Origin: Chamaea fasciata
Lineage: Eukaryota; Chordata; Aves; Passeriformes; Sylviidae
Direction: 5' to 3'
Length of the DNA stretch: 64,000 nt
Assembly: GCA_029207755.1 (NCBI GenBank)
Contig: JARCOQ010000002.1
Coordinates: 61,333,420-61,397,419, forward strand
Below the pieces are notes generated by a model. The model saw only the letters and a list, made by a program, of their open reading frames with translations. It did no database searches and was not told where the DNA came from. Positions 25,986 through 38,127 of the stretch are shown here, piece after piece (within the stretch, counting starts at the first letter, position 1; each line of letters opens with the position of its first letter). A program made the position numbers and the translations under genes.

Positions 25986-26255
25986 CTACCTACTACTCAG
26001 AGTGGAGCAGAAATCTCTGCTGCAGCCCATGGAGAACTCTGTGCTGGACCAGGTAAACATGCCCTCAAGGAAGCTGCTGCCTGAGGAGAGGAGTCCATGC
26101 AGGAGCTGGTTTACTAACGGGATCTGTGGCCCATAGGGGATCCACACCGGAAAATCTGTTCCTGAGGGTTTGTATCCTGTTGAAAGGACCACACTGAAGC
26201 AGTTCATGAAGGGCTGCAATCTTTGGGGAGGACCCAAGCTACAGAAGTCCAGGAA
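25986..26255. mobile_element. ERVL-type LTR middle fragment with about 45-bp repeats
   Basis: Five imperfect units share a core like CTGCAGCCCATGGGAGGACCCAYRCTGGA, starting near 26020, 26074, 26124, 26169 and 26214. This is the repeated middle section of the same LTR family as at 16404, in the opposite orientation. Neither LTR terminus is present. The piece follows directly on the CR1 fragments, so this is a mosaic of two truncated elements. Confidence 0.68.
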
Positions 26256-27079
26256 ATACTTACTGCAAAGACTTCACCTCTCTCTGTTGAACACACTTTA
26301 TATAACAAGGATTTAAAAGTGTACTTCCTCTTATCAGGCGCAATGTCCTCTGAGGATGCATTATGGCTTTAATTTTTAAATTATTATCTACAAACCAAGA
26401 GGAATTTGATGTCTGCCTGAATGAACATTAAAAGATATATGTAGGACAAAAAAAGTGCATCTGTACAACTGTATTTTTTTTAACATATGTGTTTTATTAT
26501 GCATGCAAGTATAAGCACTTTGAAAAGACCCACAACAGATAAAAGGCAGGTATCATGGCACACATTTTGACATCTATCTACATTCACTAAGGATGCTAAA
26601 TGCTTAAATTGAACTGGACCACAATTCTATCACTGATAAAGATAATACCACATAACACAAATTCAGAGAATATGCATAAAAAACAGATTCAAATCTGTTT
26701 TCACACACTTGCAGAAATATACTCTGATGTATTCTGGAAACAATAAAGACCTTATTCTTTTTTCAATGTTTTTAAACATCAGGAATAAACAAGCATAAAA
26801 GTCATGTTAACAATTCAGAAGGTAATTAAAATCCAATATTATGTAGAGGTTTTGAAAAGTCTGGTTTTACTAGTAATTCATAAAACCAATTTGTCATTAA
26901 GAATAATGATAATTATAAAAAGATAAGGAAAGAGGTAGTAAAATAGTTTGATAACTCGCATAATTTGACAGAAGTAGTGGAAATGTGTATTCACAAGCAT
27001 GTAGTAAGTTACTAAGGTAAACACTGAAATACAGTAACAGGATTTAATGATTTAGGACTGTCCTGTCATTTATGTGAAA
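26256..27079. other. Unique AT-rich non-coding sequence
   Basis: No gene or recognisable repeat. Confidence 0.6.
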
Positions 27080-27729
27080 CCTGGACAGAGTAGAGTTGGG
27101 AGGAGAGGAACAATCTGAAGTTCAACAAAAAGTAAGTGCAGAGTCCTGCACCTGGGGAAGAATAACCCCCTTCACCAGGAGGGAATGGGATCCAATCTCC
27201 TGGAAAGCAGCTCTGCAGACAAGAACTTGGGGGTCCTGGTGGGCAATGAGATATCCACGAGCCAGCAGTGTGTCCTTGTGGCCAAGAAAGCCAGTGGTGT
27301 CCTGAGGTGCATCAGGAAGAGCATTGCCAGCAGATCAAGGGACCTGATCCTACCCCTCTGCTCAATCCTGGTGAAATGCATCTGGAGTGCTGTGTCCAGT
27401 TCTGGGCTCCTCAGTACCAGAGAGACATGGAACTACTGGATAGAGTCTAGTGAAGGGGAATGAAGATTAGGTGACTGGATGATCTCTCTTATGAGACTTC
27501 CAACTGTATGAGGAAATATGAGAAAAAAAATTCTTTACTCTGAGGATGATTGAGCACTGTCACAGGCTGTCCAGAGAGGTTCTGGAGTGTCCTTCTCTGA
27601 AGATACACAAAACCACGTCTGGACATCATTCAATGCAACCTGATCTAGGTGAACGTGCTCTAGCAGAGGAACTGGATTAGATGTTCTCCAGAGATGCCTT
27701 CCAAAACTCCATTGCATAGTTCTATGATT
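27080..27729 (+). mobile_element. CR1 LINE, ORF2 C-terminus and 3' end
   Basis: About 650 bases of plus-strand CR1. One frame at 27185-27463 still encodes the segment after the reverse-transcriptase core, with ADKNLGVLV and KSIASRSRDLILPL; an adjacent frame carries VQFWAPQYQRDMELLDRV, so a frameshift separates them. A further coding part is deleted before 'aattctttactctgagg', and the copy ends in a worn tail (CATAGTTCTATGATT) at about 27729. No longer able to make protein. Confidence 0.93.
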
Positions 27730-28949
27730 TGAAACAGAGACTACCCAGTTTCATGACTAGCAATAATCAGTCACACATACACACAGTCATAATATCAGCA
27801 ACCACCTCTGAGGCTTTTGGGAAGAGCTTAGTCTCTGAACTGTTGAGAAAAGGTCTTTCCCTGTAACATAACATTACAGGATTGGCCAGATGCATTTTGG
27901 GACTTAGGGAGTTCTTTTCTGCCCAAGTATTGGGATATTGTACTTCATGGAGCTTCATTGACTCAATGACACACCATAATACTCAAGAAAATAAATGGTG
28001 TGCATTAGAATATTTGCATACATACAGAACTGTGGGAAAATATTTTCCCAGCTGCAAAAATAGACAAGCAAGCTCCTTTAAATTCAGTCTTCCTGTGCCA
28101 GCTGATTCATTATAAAGGCTGAACATAAAGGAGACATCAACACTGTGCAACTGAGCTGATGAGAAATTAAATTTTCAAGTATTAAAATTTCTGTATACAT
28201 AAAGAAAAAATTTAGATAAGACAGCAAAAAAGTAATATGTAATATAAGAAATAAATTTTATTAATGTTATTTTATTGTAAATACATAATATACTTAAATG
28301 TTTTCTCTTCTATCTTCTTAATCTCCCATGTTTTCAGAAAATAATAATAAAATATATTTTCATACGAAAGCATTATATCCATGGTAAAATTAGTGCCAAA
28401 ATGACTTCACAGGTATTCCAAAATATTGATTAATTTAGGTGCAACTGGTGAAACAATCATTAATAAAAAAGTAATAAAAACAATGTTTAAGAAATTTGCA
28501 TTTTTAAGATTTTTTTATTCTGATATGATTTTCATTTTGAAGCTCTCACATCTTAAGCATTTAAAATACTTGAATAATAAATTCTTTTTTTTAAGATTAA
28601 GCAAAGAATATCAGATTAAGCTAAACATGACATTATTTATTTTTTAAATAAAAAATGGTAAGGAAATAAAAAAAAACCTCTGAAATAATCAATTTAGTAA
28701 TATTGAATCTTTAGTTTTGCTTTTAAATAAAAACATCTAATATCTAATATTGGAATTCAGAATATAACTACGTTACTGCATTTTTTTTTAATATGGTAGG
28801 TGGGAATGTTATGTGGATGTCAGAGAAGGAAATCCTTTCATAAATATGTGGCTAATGATGAGGACATTAATTTTGTCCAATAAATAGTGAGTCTCAAGGT
28901 TTCATGGAAGATTGTTCAAGTACAGATGTTGGCATTTGTGGTGACTGAA
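27730..28949. other. Unique AT-rich non-coding sequence
   Basis: No gene supported. Contains a perfect 18-base palindrome, TGGGAAAATATTTTCCCA, at 28033-28050. Confidence 0.6.
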
Positions 28950-29170
28950 GTGTGCTGTGAGGTGTAGCATTCACACACCATACATTGACCTGGGCGTGAT
29001 GAAGGCATAAATCACTGTGGCAGGCTAGCATGCGCCTGGCCTAGAAAAGGGGTGTGTGGAGTGAGGAACACCCAAGAACAGCACGTCTGGAAAATATAGT
29101 CAAGAGAGGGTAAAGCTTGCTGGAGGTACGAGCCAAAACTCTCCGCCCTACTGTAAAATGGATTGTCATC
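28950..29170. other. Unassigned GC-richer block
   Basis: About 220 bases less AT-rich than the surroundings, with a few CpG sites. No terminal repeats, tRNA boxes, CR1 wording or long frame was recognised. It may be a worn repeat or a conserved non-coding piece. Confidence 0.25.
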
Positions 29171-30821
29171 TAGACTGTATTCTTGGCATACTTGATTTGC
29201 CATTTCTTTTGAACTAGCGAGCAGTGTTAATGATTCAGAAGTTTGAAAATGAAGAAAATATTTTTTTTTCCTCTCTAAATATTTAGTCTAGGATGCAATC
29301 ACACTATAATAATTGATAGAATAACTTCTCAAACTGTGTATTGACAAATACGCTCAATTTTAAGATGAGAATATTTCAGCATGTGGACTCTAATGACTCT
29401 ATTTTTTTTTCTCTGTTGCCTCAGTAGGAGACATAAGAAGGGAAAAGGGAAATGTTTGAAAATAAATATATCTGCTAACACAGAAATTTCCAATGAAACA
29501 ACAAGAATGAGTTTTACCCAGCTGTGCAGATGTAATAATTTGACAGAAGGAAAAATAAGTTCTAGTATTTTTCCATGTCTTCTTGCAACTTTATCTCCTC
29601 TTATATACACAGTGAATAAATGTTTTTTCTTGTCTGTCTGGAATTGTAAGGAAGACTAGACCACGATTTTTGGGGCTGTACAGCCAGCATACAAATATAT
29701 AATAAATATTTAAACTATCAGCTCTGTAAAATTTCTAAGGGGCTCTTGAACACAAAGATGACAGTGAGGGCTATTTAAAAACTCTTTCCTAGATCTATCT
29801 GGTAACAGCAGTAATAATATAAAGAAGAGTAGAATCAACAGGAATGACAGTACCATCCAAAAATATTCTGCAAGGTGTCTAAACATTAGTTAAGGGTCTT
29901 AGTTCAATAATTCTTGATTCACAGATGCATTTTTCCAACAGCTTAAATATAAAAGCCAGGCCTGTGTTCCATAGAAGTTAGTAGCAATTAGTTACATAAT
30001 TCATGTTTTCTGAAATAAGAACTTTTTCAATAAAACAGTTGCTGAATTAAGAAGTCTCGGGACTACATTTGACAGACAGGAACAAAAATTTAATATGTTC
30101 AGGACAGTTTGTTAATGGAGATTCATTTTATGAGTGATTTCAAGTTTTTGGGGTCCAAAGTGTTCCATTTGTTGAAGGAGAGAACAAGGACATACTATTT
30201 ATTTATGCTTAAATTCATGGTAATAAGGACTAACAAATTCTGTATAAATCTTGGTAAACTGGCAGGGTGAAAATCACAGAGAGAATTTTTCAGATCATTC
30301 TGCTTCAGACCAACCATTAAGCTGACACACATTTAATTTCAGGTTTGTATTTTTAAATACTTACAACAGCTGTGTGCTAGAGATTTATGGATTCTAATTT
30401 TCACTGTATTGTGAATACCGAGCTTTGAAAATTTAATATTTTTTATATCATTCTCCATCATACTTTATAAGGGTAAAAAGCAGAGAAATACAGACTTCTT
30501 AATTTTCAGTCTTTATTTCCATCAAGTTGTTCTCAAAAATCTGATGAGTATTCCAGAAGTGATGGGTGTTTAGAAAAAAAGAAAGTACAACCAAATAAAC
30601 AGTGAAAGTCTGCTGCTGTTTTTCAGTAAAAATGAACCCAAATTTTCAGTAAAACTTATCCTACTTTGAAATGCATTTATTCATCACTAGCATAATAAAT
30701 GTATTAAAATTAAGTAATACATCGGCATACATGATGATGAACAAGATATATTTTCAAATTGCCCTAAATAGTTACTATGATGGAAATATGGTAAAAAATC
30801 CCAAAGCAAAAAAATCACACC
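29171..30821. other. Unique AT-rich non-coding sequence
   Basis: Frames at 29329-29659 overlap on both strands and show no family features. Nothing else recognisable. Confidence 0.6.
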
Positions 30822-30853
30822 CAAACAAACAAACAAACAAACAAACAAACAAA

Positions 30854-30893
<40 letters not shown>
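30822..30893. repeat. (CAAA)9 followed by A39
   Basis: About nine CAAA units run straight into 39 uninterrupted A. Frames across it on both strands are repeat translation. Confidence 0.96.
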
Positions 30894-30895
<2 letters not shown>

Positions 30896-31223
30896 AAAAA
30901 GTGGGATGAAATAATGAACCAGCATACAGATCTTATTTTTTTTTTTACCTGCTTGCTTCATTTCTTCAAGAATTAACACAGGGTTTTTATTTATTGTGTA
31001 CTCTGCCTGTTTCAGAAATGTTACACTCCTGTTTAACCTTAAATAATATACTACTAGATAGAAGCAAAAGAAATAAATTATTTGTGTCAATAATCATAGG
31101 TAAAAAACAACTGACAGATAGGAAGGATGGTTTAGAAGTGACAGAAACTCTTCAGCATTTTTTTTCTGATCAGCATACTTTTTTCTTATTCTTTAATTGC
31201 TTAGTTATTATGATTTTAGATCT

Positions 31224-31320
31224 GGGAGAGGGGAGGGAGGAGGGAAGAAAACTAAAAGGAAAAAAGAAGTAAAAGGGGAAAAAAAACCCCAAACAAACCC
31301 CCAAAACAAACAAACAAACA
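31224..31320 (+). repeat. Purine-rich tract with G-quadruplex motif, then (CAAA)n
   Basis: Four G tracts at 31224-31226, 31230-31233, 31235-31237 and 31242-31244 with loops of 1 to 4 bases fit the canonical quadruplex pattern on the plus strand. A-rich purine sequence and a (CAAA)n patch at about 31303-31320 follow. Confidence 0.8.
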
Positions 31321-34300
31321 AGCATAATTTTTAAGCATTATGTTTTCTGTGTTCAGTAGTAGAACCCAGAACATCCTTTCCCTAAAGAAAATCAGAACAT
31401 AAGTAGGTAAAATAAGTGAAATGAATGAATTTTCTAGTTTATGTGTGTGATGCTTACTAGGTAGAATAATGGAACCAATAAATGTAGATATATAAATTTG
31501 GTGAGTGTACACACTTGTTGGGAGCTTTAAACAAACCAGCTATATATGTAAATATTATTTCAGTCATTTATTTCAGAATGGCATGGCAGCTTTATTTAGA
31601 AGAGTATTTCAGTAACAGGCTTGACTGTTTTCCTTTTTTATTGATTATGAAGGCAAAGTTAAAATGTTATTGAATCACAGATACATCACAATTTGAAATT
31701 TTAATTTGAATGGATCAGAAGACTATCATGTTGTAGCAAGGACTTCTGAAAAACAGAAAAAAAATCTTTTGTTTGTATTGAAAATTTGTCCTAGTAGGAA
31801 ATAAGAAGTGGAATCTTTAAAACTAAAATATGCAGTGTTCTAGTAAAAAAAAGATTAGGCAAGAAAAGAGCTCCTCCAATATGATGCAACAAAACAATAT
31901 TACACACAAAATTGTGTTATTCTAAAAGAAGTAGTTGTGACACTACATTTTCACAGATAGAAGAAAACACATTTCAGTGACATCTGAACAGAAATTAGGA
32001 TTAAAACTATTTCCATCAAACCATATTCAGAGACATATCAAAAATATCCTAGCCAATAGTATCCAATCTAAGTAAATTCCATAAAAACTGGGCAGGATGG
32101 GGAACACAATTGTAAGGGAGAAGGCGTGTTTTATGGACTGTCAGACAAGACATCATGAGCAAGATGTTGATCTTGCTGGACTGAGGAGGCCCAGGAAATA
32201 ACTGTGTTTGTAGCAGTTGTCTAGACTTCTACTCTAGTAGAAAGGAACTCTCAATGCAAAGTAGAGGAATTGGATCCATAATGTGTTTTCTCCTAATTAG
32301 TGAAATAAAGGAACATAAAACAACTATCACATACTTTACATGTCTAACCTGGGATGGATCCTTTACTGTCTATGACATTATTTTTTGGACAATGCCATTT
32401 ATAATAATGATGAACCACAGGACAGAAAAGAAAATTAATGTATAGATACTGATAGACAAAACAAAAAATTTGTAAGTCCTCATGTTGTAGCGACAGAGGA
32501 ATTAATATCTTGTATTTTCTTGACACAGGTAAGAAGACCCAAGTCCTGAACTGAACTTCCTTTTCTTATAATCATCAGTATTATGTGGTTTCAAACATAT
32601 TTTTATAGCAGTCTGTTTCCAACTGTATAAAAATCCTGACTCTAAATTACTTAATGAAGCAATCTTATGATTCTGATGACACTTACCTCTGCAGACACAC
32701 ATCAGGAAGTTTTTGTTCACACTTTTTATCTGATCATTCCTTGAAAATAATTCAAAAATTTAAGATAGACATATCTATTGATTTTCTTTTGCTGTTCTTC
32801 TCATGATGTTATTATAGATCAAGTCACCAATTCAGACCTATTATAAATGCCAGTGAACATTTCTGAGATGTTGTGACAGAGAGGTGTTAAAAATCAGGAA
32901 GACACAGCACCAAGATTACAGTCAAAAGAAAAAAGTGTTTTATTTCCTACATTCCATATAATTGGCTGTTCATGTTCACATCCTCGTATGACATAAGATA
33001 TAGAGAGACTGCTTTTCGTGGCTAAAAATGTCCTTTTTTGCCACTAAGAAGTTTTATAGAACTCAGTATGTTTCTAACTAAAAATTCAAAGTTAACTCCT
33101 GTCTTTAAACATGTTTTGAAGTATCTGCCAAAGCTTCAGAGTTTTCTCTTGAAAAGCTATCTTCATAATCACATTATTTTTTTTCCAATAATTTTCATTT
33201 TTAAAAGAACTCAAATACTAGAAGGAATTGGAACTTTTTTTCATCACTAGAAAAAGAGTCTTCCTAATTTGATATTTCTTTTCTAAACACAGTAGTGACT
33301 TGGATCATGTAGATAAAATTCTATGACAAGGTTATTCCTTTTTTACCTTTTCCATAGCAGTCTAGAATGGAAATTAATTAATGAATACTTATGTTTATAT
33401 ACCTATGTTCACTGCCCAAAAAGTTTTATAGGACTAAGAAAAATAGTGACCGATCATTTGGTAAATTTAAAAATGTGAACAATATTTGTTTCTATTTTTA
33501 TCACATTCCACGAAAGCCTAAGTCTTATTCTTCTGATTGTGTGATTTAATATTAAGATCTAATCAAAATACCATAAATTATTTTCCTTAGAACAGGTTAA
33601 GATGCTAGATTAAAATTTTTGAATGTATCTTTTGCGTGCATTTCAGTGGGATTTAAGCATCAAATGTGAATTAATAATGTACATACTTCTCTGGATTTTA
33701 ATTCAAGGTTCTAAATCTTCTCATGAAAATTCAGTGGGATTTAAGCTTTACACAGGTATCAGAAGAACAGTTGCTGCAACTATAACTCAAGCTCCCAACT
33801 TTATGGAATTTACAGCACTGAGTAAGGCACTATAGATGAGATTCTGTCTCAAAGAGTTCACTTTCTGTTCTTTGCCAAGAATAGTCTGTCCTTTAGTGTT
33901 CATATTTTATATCCTTCAAAATATTCCAGAGTAAAACCTAGTTCCCTTAAACATATACACTTCCATCATAGAGCATTCTCCATGAAGAGAAAAGCATCAT
34001 AAGCTCCTACTTACTTTTGCTCAGAAACTGTACCACAGTCAGCTGTTCCTGATGGATAGGACAGGGAATCATTAAACTCTTATCTAGAGATGTGCTACAA
34101 TGCACTGATTACTGAGAGGTCTTCGGAGGCATTAGGAAAAATTAAAATGAGGCTTGTTTCCAGCTTTTTTATTAGAGATATAATGATTTTCTTTGTCAAC
34201 AGGGATTAAAAACATGAAAGTGTTCCCAGGGGTCCAGACAACTCCTTGACAATAAACAGAAATAATAGAGAAAAATACATGCAAATTTATTTTCTACTAA

Positions 34301-34902
34301 ACACCCTTTTCCCATGGATACAGACAGATTACTACTAAATTTTAAGCATTCAGAACTAAAAGCAGAATTAAGAGAACTGGTCTGCCATTTATTCTGCATG
34401 GACAGAGTGTCCAATTCGCTCTGTGGATAACGTGCAATATAAAATCCATCACTTAGCCCTATATTTATCCTACCTAGCTGCAAGAGTTGCCCTGAGCACG
34501 TTTTGTGGTCTTTGGAGAAAAAAGAGAAATGCCCATAGGATCTTTTGGCCCACCTACAATCTTAACCATATTTCAGATGTGTTTATTTTGCATGGTTGAT
34601 TATAGAATGGATTTAAGGGGATGTGAATGGGATTGCTGACTTCTGAATTTACTAGAGGCAAGTGTGTGAAAAAAACCCACATCTTTCCTTGGACAGAATG
34701 GGACACTTTTATGGAACTAGGGATTCTTCCTAGTCTTCATAAAAAATATAATCAAGAATGATGTTTTTAATACCAATAAAACCTTCTGAGAACAATATGA
34801 GGCAGTTCATGTACCAAAATGGTATCTACATATAGTTAAGTAGATTTATATGGACTTTACTTGACTACTTCATGGGTTATATCTAAACATATTTGGAGGA
34901 TA
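31321..34902. other. Unique AT-rich non-coding sequence
   Basis: No gene supported. A 17-base direct repeat (TTCAGTGGGATTTAAGC) occurs at 33642-33658 and 33730-33746. Near 32090-32230 composition is slightly richer in G, without a recognised element. Confidence 0.6.
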
Positions 34903-35037
34903 TTTTCTTTCCTTTCTTTACCTTCCCCTTTTCCTTTGTTTCCCTTCCCTTTCCCTTTTCCCCCTTTCCTATATTTCCTTTCCCACTTTTTTCTCCATTT
35001 TCTCTCTTTTAATGTATTAAAAAAAAAAAAAAAAAAA
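34903..35037. repeat. Polypyrimidine tract followed by poly(A)
   Basis: About 105 bases almost wholly C and T (imperfect CCTTT units) at 34903-35010, then an A run at about 35020-35037. Long mirror-like polypyrimidine sequence of this kind can adopt triplex (H-DNA) form. Confidence 0.9.
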
Positions 35038-35754
35038 TTGAAGTCTTTTTTTCCCCTATATTTGTACTAAGCAACTTAAATGAAATACATGGAATATCAT
35101 GCATTCATGTATGTATCAGAGAGAATCAGAACCTTTTCCCATAAAAAACCTCACATAATTCCTCACATAATTTAAGTTACATGCAAGAAATATTTTTTTT
35201 AGCTATTTCAGTCTTGGCTATTTGATCACGTAATTGGCACACTTACAGATTTTGTTAGTGCTCCCCAGCAAAATTTGTATGGGTAAGAGTTTACTTATGG
35301 AACATTCCATTATTTTATTGGTCACACAATTCTCCTACCATGGCATTGAAACAGCAGATGTAGCAAGCTTGAAAAGCTCTTTTATATAATTGATGAAGTA
35401 TAGATATTACCCTGAATCTGTTTTATTTTTATTTTGCCAAGTCATATAAGTTGCTTGAGAATTGTCTGTTCAAAAACAGTGTTCTGTAATACTGTGTCAG
35501 GTAAGAAATGAAGTCAAGCAAGTCTCATTAATGTTTAACAAGCAATGACTAATGCCAGTAGTTTGTGTATAGCTACGGCATAAATAGAAAATAATTAATA
35601 CTTAAGATGCAGAACGAAAAAAAAAGTTCATCTCAGTTTTTCCTTTATTTCAATTCACCATGGACACAGTTATAATCATTGTTTCTTCCAGATGACTCTC
35701 ACAATTCTAAGATACTCTTTAGTAAAAGTCCACAGAATTGTTTTTGGATTTAGG
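35038..35754. other. Unique AT-rich non-coding sequence
   Basis: No gene or repeat recognised. Confidence 0.6.
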
Positions 35755-35815
35755 ATTCATAGAATCATTAAGGTTAGAAGAGATATCTAAGATCATTGAG
35801 TCCAAAATGGGGAAC
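35755..35815 (-). mobile_element. CR1 LINE terminal 60-base stub
   Basis: On the plus strand it begins ATTCATAGAATC, the complement of the CR1 octamer tail, followed by 'ttaaggttagaagagatatctaagatcattgagtccaa', the 3' UTR end. Only the last 60 bases of a minus-strand insertion are present. Confidence 0.85.
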
Positions 35816-38101
35816 ATCTAAAAATGTTCTCTGTTGAAACGATGCAAATAAGATGATATACTGTGAATGAGATAATTATTGTCCCCAAGTAGCAAATTTA
35901 TTTTTTTTAAAGGCTATAGCTTGAGAGCTGAAACAAAGTTTGAAATTTTTATTTTAAAACAGAAGACTGTCCATCATAATTATGCTGCAACCAATAATTT
36001 GAATAATTTGAAACTCTAACAAATTGTACAGTAACACGTATAGTCAGGTATACCATACAATGCTTCTCATTAATATAAAATGGATGTAAAGGGGAGACAG
36101 CCAGGATCTTTCTATGTTGATCTTTACATCAATTTTACATTGGTGTTGAAACCTACCAAAGGTGCTTAGAATGAAAAGAAATATATATATATATAAATTT
36201 GCAATGTCAATTGATCTTTTGAGTAAATTATACAAGGTTTATGGATGCATGTGATATGAATATATGCTTTTTTGGCAAAAGATTTTTCTGGTTTTGGGAG
36301 ATGAATTCACAGACAATGGAGGTGCAGTTTTCCATGTATGCCATTATATTATATATTTTTCTGATGTCAAAAACAAAAGACAGAAAAAAATCTCTGCAAA
36401 GAAGGGATAAACTTAAATTATATTTTTATCAATATTCCCATCCTAAAAAATTATCTTGACTCCAGTTTAATTGCAACTTCATGATAAAGCTATTCAAAAA
36501 GAACAATATTGTAAATTAATAGAGATTTTTCCTATTCAATTTAACACCAAGTAAAATAAATCATGTTATTTCTAAAATAATATTTTATTAAAAATAAATC
36601 ATACCAGTAACATTGCTTTATCTTACCAGAATTTTCCACTTTGTTGACCCAAAATATTATGCAACACAAATATTACTAAGTCAACTAGGAATCAAATTTT
36701 TTACTTTAAAAGTACTGATATTAAAGCTAATGCTCATTTAAAACATATGATAAAACAATCTGAAGTTAAACACAGAATTTAAGGAAAATATAGCTTAATA
36801 AAAACGAAAATATGAAGTGTTTGGGAGTATCATTTATCAGACGATGAATTCTGTCTTGCTTCAGAGACTGTACATTTTGCTGTGACCTTCATTTGCTATT
36901 TCTACATTGTGCTAAAATTACCTGTGGGCTTTGGTACAAAAATTTTGTAGTGTAAGTTTTGTACCAAATAAAAAGGCTGAGAAAAGATGATGGAACAATC
37001 AAGAGTTGTTAATGATGAATGACTAGTGGCCCTGAATATATGGGTTTTCAACCGGGCTGTTGACTTTGACTGATATTGAGTATAAAAGTCAGGGGTTGAA
37101 GTCAAGTGTTTGATTTCCCCAGTGGAAACATTTAGGGATATTGCTTTCTAAACAAGGGATGGATCACTACGACATGGAGGGAAAAGAGATCAAGATTCTG
37201 AAGAGCAATCAGCTCTACTAATAATTTAATTTTTTTTTCTTGGGCCTTTATCTCTCCAGGACCATAAAAGGTGAAAGCCTGAGAGATTAGGAGATACTTT
37301 TATAGGTCTGCTCTCACTGTCTCTCTACTAAATGTTCACAAAGACTTTAAGTAGAACTGAAATCTCTGGGAAACAATTCTGAGCTGTGGAAGGCCCAGGA
37401 GGGTTGTAAGGCCCCTCTTGAGGTTTAAGGTTGTTGAGAATTTAGAGGACTTACACCTGCTGAGGAACAGGAGAGAAGCTGACAAACTGACAAACAAAAA
37501 CTCAAAACTGAAGAAAACCAGGAGAGGAAGATAATGATGACATCAGCATTAATCTTGTCTTATCAGGAGTTTGGGTTGTTTACATTTAGCCATGGAGGCT
37601 TCTCTCCTTTGCTTTTCTCAGAAAGACTGCTCAGGGTTCATTCATCAATGGGAAAGACTAAAAAGAAAGTCAGAAAAGAGAAGCAGCAATGGAATAGCAC
37701 GGACTGTATATTTTTAATTGTATTATAATTTCTCTCTGCTTTTTAAAATTATTTCAATGAAGGATTATGGATTTCTGATCTATAAGTTTCATTTTAACTG
37801 AAATACCCATAAATTTCACTTCATATGGATTAGCGAGAAATTATTGTAACCATAAATTGTGTTGTATTTTTGCCCATTAGGAATTTCATCCTAACAACTC
37901 AAGAAAGGGTAACTTGATTCTAAGGTAGTATCTCAGAATGGATTTTTTCCTATGGTTTTGTGTATCTCATTCCATAGAATGTAGAACCATAAATGAATTT
38001 GGTTGGATGAGTAAAGACTTTTCTTCATTAATGGTCTCAAATATGTTAAACATGAAAAATATTTATGCTGACTTTATCAGATAGAAGCAGAGTGCTATAT
38101 C

Positions 38102-38127
38102 TTTTGATTGGACTTTTCCAATCAAAA
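38102..38127. repeat. Perfect inverted repeat, 11-base arms
   Basis: TTTTGATTGGA and TCCAATCAAAA flank a 4-base loop (CTTT). It includes facing CCAAT motifs, but no other promoter element lies near. Confidence 0.85.
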
